From Promethearchaeum sp. (GTDB taxonomy: Archaea > Asgardarchaeota > Lokiarchaeia > Sigyniarchaeales > Promethearchaeaceae), in contig JAUWPK010000122.1 in NCBI GenBank assembly GCA_030611625.1, positions 1 to 9,204 of the forward strand: a stretch of DNA of 9,204 nucleotides. The letters run 5' to 3'. Below the pieces are notes generated by a model. That model was not told the DNA's origin. It ran no database searches and was given only the letters and a program-made list of their open reading frames with translations. The translations under genes and the position numbers were made by a program. Positions 5,090 through 9,204 of this stretch are shown here, one piece after another. Within the stretch, counting starts at the first letter, position 1. Each line of letters starts with the position of its first letter.

Positions 5090-8067
5090 TGGGAAAGGAT
5101 TTTATAATTATCAAGGGCGCGCGACAGAATAACTTAAAGAACATCAGTCTTAAGATCCCTAGAGATAAACTTGTTGTATTTACAGGATTAAGTGGATCAG
5201 GAAAATCCAGCTTAGCAATCGATACAATTTATGCTGAAGGACAACGACGATACTTAGAATCACTTAACACATATGCTCGTCAATTTTTAGGAAGTATGGA
5301 CAAACCTGATTTAGATTATATTGAGGGTTTGAGTCCATCTATTGCTATTGAACAGAAAGCAGTAAGCAAGAATCCAAGAAGTACTGTCGGCACAGTTACT
5401 GAAATATACGATTATTTAAGACTTCTATATGCAAATGTTGGAATTCCTCATTGTCATATCTGTAGGGATGAAATCGAGCCATTAACGACCCAGGAAATGA
5501 CCGCTAACATTTTAAAAAGTATAGAAATCAATACCAAATTTCGAGTATTAGCACCAATAATCCAGCGAAAGAAGGGAGAATATGGGGAAGTATTCAAACA
5601 ATTAAAAAAAGAAGGTTATACCAGAGTTATTGTTGATAAAATCGAATTCCAGCTAGATGAAGAAATATCTTTGGATAAAAATAAATTTCATGATATTGAT
5701 GTAGTACTTGACAGGTTAGTAAAAAAGAACACTGAAAATTTTAGAAAACGACTAGCTGATGCTGTTGAACAAGCTTCTGAATTAGCAGAAGGTTTAGTTA
5801 AAATTTGGATTGTAGATTCTGAACCAAAAATATATTCGGAAAGTCTTTTTTGCCCAAAGTGTGGCGTTTCAATGCCAGAATTACGCGCTCAATTATTTTC
5901 ATTTAATACTCCTCTAGGAATGTGCCCAAAATGTAATGGTTTAGGTACATCATACGCTTTCACTGAAAGTCGATTATTTCCTAATAAAGAACAATCGGTT
6001 TATGATAGTAATTTAAGACATATTGGCGGTTTTGGAACGTTAGATTCATATACATGGAAAATCATTGAATCTGTGGCCGATCATTATAAAATTGATTTAA
6101 ATACACCTATTGAAGAATTACCTGATAAATTCTGGAAAATTTTTCTTAGAGGATCAGGTAGAACAAAAATTTCATTTCATTTAGGTTCAGACCAAAAAGA
6201 AAATCCAGACAGTGATTATTCGTATAATTTCAAACGCCCATTTGAGGGAATTTTAAATACTTTACAGCGGCGATATTTACAAACTAATTCTGAATACTCT
6301 AGAGATTACTATGAAAAGTGGATGGACGAGCAAACGTGTGATCTTTGTCATGGTCTACGACTAAGACAAGAAGCTTTAGCAGTAACTATTAATGACATAA
6401 ATATTGCCGAAATTACCAAGTATACAGTTGATCGAGCATTAGAATTCCTAAAAAAATTGGAAAAGCAAATTAATAAAAGACAAATGCTAATTGTAAAGGA
6501 TGTTCTAAAAGAACTATTTGATCGCTATAAATTCTTACTAAATGTTGGCTTACATTATATTACAATGAACAGACAATCGAAAACGCTATCAGGAGGAGAA
6601 TCCGAGCGTGTTCGGTTAGCTACACAAATAGGATCGAATTTAGTTGGTGTTTTATATGTTTTAGATGAGCCTTCAATAGGTCTACACCCCCGTGATAAAT
6701 TTAAATTAATCAGAATGCTGGAACAATTAAGAGATAATGGAAATTCGATTTTAGTTGTAGAGCATGATGAAGATATCATTCGATCCGCAGATTTTATTGT
6801 TGATTTGGGTTTAGGAGCTGGGGTTCATGGGGGTAATATTGTAGTTGCTGATACTATAGATGTAGTTGAAAATCATCCAAAGTCAATTACTGGAAAATAT
6901 CTTCGCGGTGATGCATTTATTCCTCTTCCAGGATATAGAAGAACTGAAATTGAAAATTGGATTACAATTAATGGTGCGCGCGCAAATAATTTAAAAAATA
7001 TTGATGTAAAAATTCCGTTAGGGGTTCTAACTGTTGTTACTGGAGTAAGTGGAGCGGGAAAATCCAGTTTAATTATGGAAATTCTGTATAAAGGGCTGCA
7101 TAAACAAATTTCCCGTGATTCAAGATTAACTCCAGGTGATTTTGATGAAATTGAAGGTGCTGAATTCATCGATAAAATCATCCATATTGACCAAAGACCA
7201 ATTGGAAGGACACCCCGATCAATTCCGGCGACTTATACTAAAATATTTGACCATGTGCGGGATCTCTTTGAAAAAACTGAAGAAGCTAAAATTCGTGGGT
7301 ATAAAAAAGGTCGCTTTAGTTTTAATGTAAAAAAAGGCAGATGTGAAAAATGCCAAGGATCCGGCTTTAATTTAATTGAAATGCAATTTTTACCTTCAGT
7401 ATATGTAAGATGTGATGTTTGCAAAGGAAAGCGTTATAATTCAGAAACTCTGGAAGTTAAATTCAAAAATAAAAATATTTCAGAGATTTTGGATATGTCC
7501 CATGAAGAGGCGCTCGAGTTCTTTAAAAATTTCCCTAAGATAAGAAATATTTTAAAAACTGTCAATGATGTGGGTTTGGGATACATTAAACTAGGTCAAT
7601 CATCTACGACGCTATCTGGTGGAGAAGCACAAAGGGTCAAGCTATCTCGGGAATTAAGCAAACGAAGCACAGGAAAAACAATCTATATTCTTGATGAACC
7701 TACTACAGGACTTCATTTCGCCGATATTTTACAATTAATAAATGTATTACAAAAATTAGTTGACCAAGGAAATTCAGTAATCATAATTGAACATAATTTA
7801 GATATTATAAAATCTGCAGATTATATTGTCGATCTTGGCCCAGAGGGAGGAGATAAGGGGGGTTACGTTGTGGCTTTAGGCACTCCAAAGCAAATTGCAG
7901 AAAATCCAAAATCATACACAGGAGATTACCTTAAACCCGTTTTAGATATTCATAGTGAGAAAAATCATATCGAATATGTTGAAGAACGCAAAAACATGCC
8001 CAAAATTAACCCGTATATAAAAAATAATGGGTTTTATAGAAATGGTAGAAGAAAAAAAATTAAATAA
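5089..8067 (+). CDS. uvrA: Excinuclease ABC subunit UvrA (damage-sensing ABC ATPase)
   Basis: UvrA dimers scan DNA for helix-distorting lesions, load UvrB and leave after ATP hydrolysis. The 992-residue protein has the full two-ABC layout. Walker A I is at 33-41 (GLSGSGKSS) and signature I, LSGGE, at 500-504, followed by YVLDEPSIGLH. Walker A II is at about 652-660 (GVSGAGKSS) and signature II, LSGGE, at 842-846, followed by YILDEPTTGLH. Cys pairs at 255/258 with 279/282, and at 752/755 with 775/778, are the zinc modules of the UvrA family; further CxxC pairs lie at 122/125 and 417/420. RPIGRTPRS, just after the second Walker A segment, is also typical. The usual family end (PKSYTGDYL) is followed by about 40 residues ending in GRRKKIK, a basic tail. 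The start is the ATG at 5089, overlapping the uvrB stop. All ATPase and zinc residues are present, so it should be active. Closest relatives cannot be named from sequence alone. Confidence 0.98.
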   Translation: MGKDFIIIKGARQNNLKNISLKIPRDKLVVFTGLSGSGKSSLAIDTIYAEGQRRYLESLNTYARQFLGSMDKPDLDYIEGLSPSIAIEQKAVSKNPRSTVGTVTEIYDYLRLLYANVGIPHCHICRDEIEPLTTQEMTANILKSIEINTKFRVLAPIIQRKKGEYGEVFKQLKKEGYTRVIVDKIEFQLDEEISLDKNKFHDIDVVLDRLVKKNTENFRKRLADAVEQASELAEGLVKIWIVDSEPKIYSESLFCPKCGVSMPELRAQLFSFNTPLGMCPKCNGLGTSYAFTESRLFPNKEQSVYDSNLRHIGGFGTLDSYTWKIIESVADHYKIDLNTPIEELPDKFWKIFLRGSGRTKISFHLGSDQKENPDSDYSYNFKRPFEGILNTLQRRYLQTNSEYSRDYYEKWMDEQTCDLCHGLRLRQEALAVTINDINIAEITKYTVDRALEFLKKLEKQINKRQMLIVKDVLKELFDRYKFLLNVGLHYITMNRQSKTLSGGESERVRLATQIGSNLVGVLYVLDEPSIGLHPRDKFKLIRMLEQLRDNGNSILVVEHDEDIIRSADFIVDLGLGAGVHGGNIVVADTIDVVENHPKSITGKYLRGDAFIPLPGYRRTEIENWITINGARANNLKNIDVKIPLGVLTVVTGVSGAGKSSLIMEILYKGLHKQISRDSRLTPGDFDEIEGAEFIDKIIHIDQRPIGRTPRSIPATYTKIFDHVRDLFEKTEEAKIRGYKKGRFSFNVKKGRCEKCQGSGFNLIEMQFLPSVYVRCDVCKGKRYNSETLEVKFKNKNISEILDMSHEEALEFFKNFPKIRNILKTVNDVGLGYIKLGQSSTTLSGGEAQRVKLSRELSKRSTGKTIYILDEPTTGLHFADILQLINVLQKLVDQGNSVIIIEHNLDIIKSADYIVDLGPEGGDKGGYVVALGTPKQIAENPKSYTGDYLKPVLDIHSEKNHIEYVEERKNMPKINPYIKNNGFYRNGRRKKIK

Positions 8068-8082
8068 AATTTTTAACTCCAA

Positions 8083-8092
8083 TTTTTTTTTT
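8083..8092 (+). terminator. T-run terminator of the uvrBA operon
   Basis: Ten consecutive T begin 15 bases after the uvrA stop codon, typical of an archaeal intrinsic terminator. The gap to the convergent antitoxin gene is only 34 bases. On the other strand the A-run at 8052-8059, within the last uvrA codons, gives eight T and could end the toxin-antitoxin transcript, so the region may terminate both ways. Confidence 0.6.
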
Positions 8093-8101
8093 AGTGATTA
8101 C

Positions 8102-8389
8102 CTATAACAATGACCTATATTCGTCTACGGTCATACCTGTTGAAATTTGATATTTTGAGAGGGTTTCAATAAAATTATAGATGGATACTCCAGCAATCTG
8201 ACTTGCTTTTTCAATAGAAATTTGGTTAAGCACATATTTTTGAATCGCCACATTTAAACGTTCATTTTTAATTCCTTCCACCAACACTTTCTTAAACAAC
8301 GCCGCTCGATCAAGGTTTACTTCTTTCGCTAATTCTTCAAATTCCTTAATTAGTGATTTATCCAACCTTAAATTCATTTGTTCCGTCAT
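8102..8389 (-). CDS. UPF0175-type antitoxin (ribbon-helix-helix plus helix-turn-helix)
   Basis: A 95-residue protein. Residues 3-45 look like a ribbon-helix-helix DNA-binding unit (MNLRLDKSLIKEFEELAKE, then a second helix from about 26). Residues 53-82 (NQISIEKASQIAGVSIYNFIETL) form the small helix-turn-helix seen in UPF0175 proteins, where this segment usually reads 'GKISLGKAAELAGMS'. UPF0175 proteins are known or predicted antitoxins paired with DUF3368 PIN proteins, and such an upstream PIN gene is present here. The likely role is to bind the PIN partner and repress the operon promoter at the palindrome near 8935. A good GGTGA site (8399-8403, minus) lies 9 bases before the ATG and supports this start. 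It is the second gene of the operon, 21 bases after the toxin stop. The family call is good; antitoxin action is inferred from pairing. Confidence 0.82.
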   Translation of the reverse strand: MTEQMNLRLDKSLIKEFEELAKEVNLDRAALFKKVLVEGIKNERLNVAIQKYVLNQISIEKASQIAGVSIYNFIETLSKYQISTGMTVDEYRSLL

Positions 8390-8398
8390 GTTTGAATT

Positions 8399-8403
8399 TC
8401 ACC
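8399..8403 (-). promoter_or_regulatory. Strong ribosome binding site of the antitoxin gene
   Basis: GGTGA on the minus strand, 9 bases before the antitoxin ATG, matches the archaeal consensus exactly. The upstream toxin gene has no recognisable site, so the antitoxin is probably translated more efficiently from the shared mRNA. Confidence 0.65.
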
Positions 8404-8410
8404 TTTCATT

Positions 8411-8914
8411 TTAATCATTTTTTCCCTTATTGAGAAATTGAGCTTGTTCTATAAAAAAATTTACAATTCCTATTGATAGTGATTTAATTGAGGCCAGATT
8501 TTGGAATTTTTCAGTGAATTCTTTAAGTGTTATCATTTCTGACTCTAATAATTTTAATAAAATGATTTCGCTTGTTTTTGGTGTCAATCCTTTAGATTTC
8601 GCATATCGAATTCCTTGTAAATCATCCGTGATTGGGATTAATTCTTGGTGCAATGCAATTCTTACTGTATCAAGTTCTCCTTGACCCAAATGAATACTCT
8701 CCAGTTTATTTGAATCTTCAAATTTCGTGCTTGCTAATTTTTTCTTATCAATATTTTTTTTAATGATTTTAGCATCTGGAAATTTGTCAACATCACGAAG
8801 GAGCTCTTCCTTAACACTTTCTGCTATAATAACATTGAATGAATCTAAAAAAATCTCTTTCAAATCTATTTTTGTTAGATATATTAAGGAACAAGCATCA
8901 ATTACATATTTCAT
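8411..8914 (-). CDS. DUF3368-type PIN-domain protein, probable toxin ribonuclease
   Basis: A 167-residue protein with a PIN-like layout: D6 in the first strand (YVIDACSLIYL), E36/E37 (SVKEELL), E80 in the motif LGQGELDTVRIAL, and D97/D98 in PITDDLQGIRYAKSKG. These acidic residues would hold the Mg2+ or Mn2+ of a single-strand RNase active site. The 'ITDD..G...AKS.GL' block and the following helical tail fit DUF3368, the usual partner of UPF0175 antitoxins. All expected acidic positions are present, so it is probably active. The target RNA is unknown. It comes first in the operon, followed after 21 bases by the antitoxin gene; the reverse order is more usual for this pair. No ribosome binding site is seen before the ATG at 8914. 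A TATA box at 8966-8973 and a palindrome at 8927-8943 control it. Family fairly sure; toxicity inferred. Confidence 0.82.
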   Translation of the reverse strand: MKYVIDACSLIYLTKIDLKEIFLDSFNVIIAESVKEELLRDVDKFPDAKIIKKNIDKKKLASTKFEDSNKLESIHLGQGELDTVRIALHQELIPITDDLQGIRYAKSKGLTPKTSEIILLKLLESEMITLKEFTEKFQNLASIKSLSIGIVNFFIEQAQFLNKGKND

Positions 8915-8926
8915 TCGCTATAATAT

Positions 8927-8960
8927 TAATAGCAATGCTATTATTTAATTGCTTTGCTAT
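8927..8960. promoter_or_regulatory. Palindromic candidate operator of the toxin-antitoxin operon
   Basis: TAATAGCA (8927-8934) and TGCTATTA (8936-8943) form a perfect 8-bp inverted repeat around one central base. A related half-site, TTGCTAT (8954-8960), recurs 11 bases away, nearer the TATA box, and a weaker one (ATAGCG on the minus strand) abuts the toxin ATG. The palindrome covers the predicted transcription start (near 8943), so a bound antitoxin would block initiation. Confidence 0.55.
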
Positions 8961-8965
8961 CGGTT

Positions 8966-8973
8966 TTTATAAA
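8966..8973. promoter_or_regulatory. Palindromic TATA box, toxin operon (minus) and possibly an RNA (plus)
   Basis: TTTATAAA reads the same on both strands. On the minus strand it would start transcription near 8943, about 29 bases before the toxin ATG. On the plus strand it would start near 8996, just before the segment at 9001 that is GC-rich for this genome. Use in the plus direction is inference. Confidence 0.5.
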
Positions 8974-9000
8974 TAATAATGAGGTAATTCCATATAATTT

Positions 9001-9092
9001 AAGCACCGTCACTTAAAAAGTATCCAAATCTGGACACTTGGAGATCTATAACGGAAGATCAGTAGCACCCCATATAGAGATGCCGGTGGTTT
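9001..9092 (+). other. Possible structured small RNA next to the toxin operon
   Basis: This non-coding stretch is about 44% GC, well above the surrounding intergenic DNA. It can form a closing stem between 9002-9011 and 9081-9090 (8 of 10 pairs, core CACCG/CGGTG). That stem encloses a 4-bp hairpin TCCA/TGGA (9023-9034) and a 5-bp hairpin GATCT/AGATC (9043-9060). A palindromic TATA box lies the right distance upstream, and a run of seven T at 9157-9163 could end a transcript. It is not a tRNA, and no C/D or H/ACA boxes stand out. Strand and gene status are uncertain; a decayed gene fragment is the main alternative. Confidence 0.3.
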
Positions 9093-9204
9093 ACTATTTC
9101 TTAAGTTCCATCCTTATTCATCAATATTATCCTGATATCTTTCAATCTACTTTAAATTTTTTTATAAATCTCCTCCACTATAGTTTTTAATTATCTCAAT
9201 TTAT
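9093..9204. other. AT-rich right edge, nothing firm
   Basis: No gene is supported. On the minus strand GGAGGAG (9169-9175) resembles a ribosome binding site but no reading frame of useful length follows. TTTATAAA at 9161-9168 is a second palindromic TATA-like sequence, which could serve a gene beyond the edge. Confidence 0.3.

Noticed and set aside
7042..7068. Ala in the second UvrA Walker A (GVSGAGKSS) as a possible defect
   Set aside because: The catalytic Lys and following Ser are intact, and Ala is a mild change at a tolerant position, so loss of ATP binding is not expected.
6873..7181. Minus-strand open frame of 102 codons within uvrA
   Set aside because: Antisense to the second Walker A region of uvrA; no family features.
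8727..8948. Plus-strand open frame of 73 codons
   Set aside because: Antisense to the toxin gene and its operator; its composition mirrors the Lys-rich toxin.
9001..9092. tRNA or box C/D RNA in the relatively GC-rich segment
   Set aside because: There is no TTCGA-type T loop, acceptor stem or CCA end, and no RTGATGA/CTGA pair in the right arrangement.
9093..9175. Minus-strand gene after the GGAGGAG at 9169-9175
   Set aside because: Every frame that follows closes within a few codons, so it is at most a remnant.

Overview
The window looks archaeal. The genome is AT-rich and has TATA-box-like promoters, T-run terminators, a histone-fold protein, ribosome binding sites of the GGTGA and G-run types, a LVIVD-repeat surface protein, and a UPF0175/DUF3368 toxin-antitoxin pair. 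A mesophilic, low-GC archaeon that carries bacterial-type UvrA/UvrB fits best. An Asgard (Lokiarchaeia-like) lineage is my best guess, but no marker here proves it.

Layout. Positions 1-1454 (minus) hold the N-terminal 484 residues of a membrane-anchored LVIVD-repeat beta-propeller protein, which runs off the left edge. After an AT-rich gap, 1773-2006 (minus) encodes a small divergent histone with a long basic loop 2 and almost no helix 3, with its own TATA box and T-run terminator. A further AT-rich stretch contains one possible decayed ORF. Next is a 65-residue two-helix membrane protein (2484-2681, minus). The plus-strand centre is the operon uvrB-uvrA (2879-8067): the two genes overlap by one base, and uvrC is not in the window. 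uvrB seems to lack a normal start codon where its family consensus begins; an ATT codon sits there behind a strong G-run ribosome binding site. Both Uvr proteins carry basic C-terminal tails.

Convergent with uvrA lies a minus-strand toxin-antitoxin operon. A DUF3368/PIN-like protein (8411-8914) comes first and a UPF0175-type RHH/HTH antitoxin (8102-8389) second. Its promoter has a TATA box at 8966-8973 and a palindromic candidate operator (8927-8943) over the predicted transcription start. The right end (9001-9092) is a non-coding segment that is GC-rich for this genome and could fold; it may be a small RNA transcribed divergently from the same palindromic TATA box.

How the genes work together: UvrA2-UvrB finds and verifies bulky DNA lesions before UvrC, encoded elsewhere if present, cuts. 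The PIN protein and the antitoxin form an autoregulated pair. The histone and surface protein are separate transcription units with no evident link to repair. The most unusual items are the histone variant, the probable AUU start of uvrB, the toxin-first module with its operator, and the possible RNA beside it.
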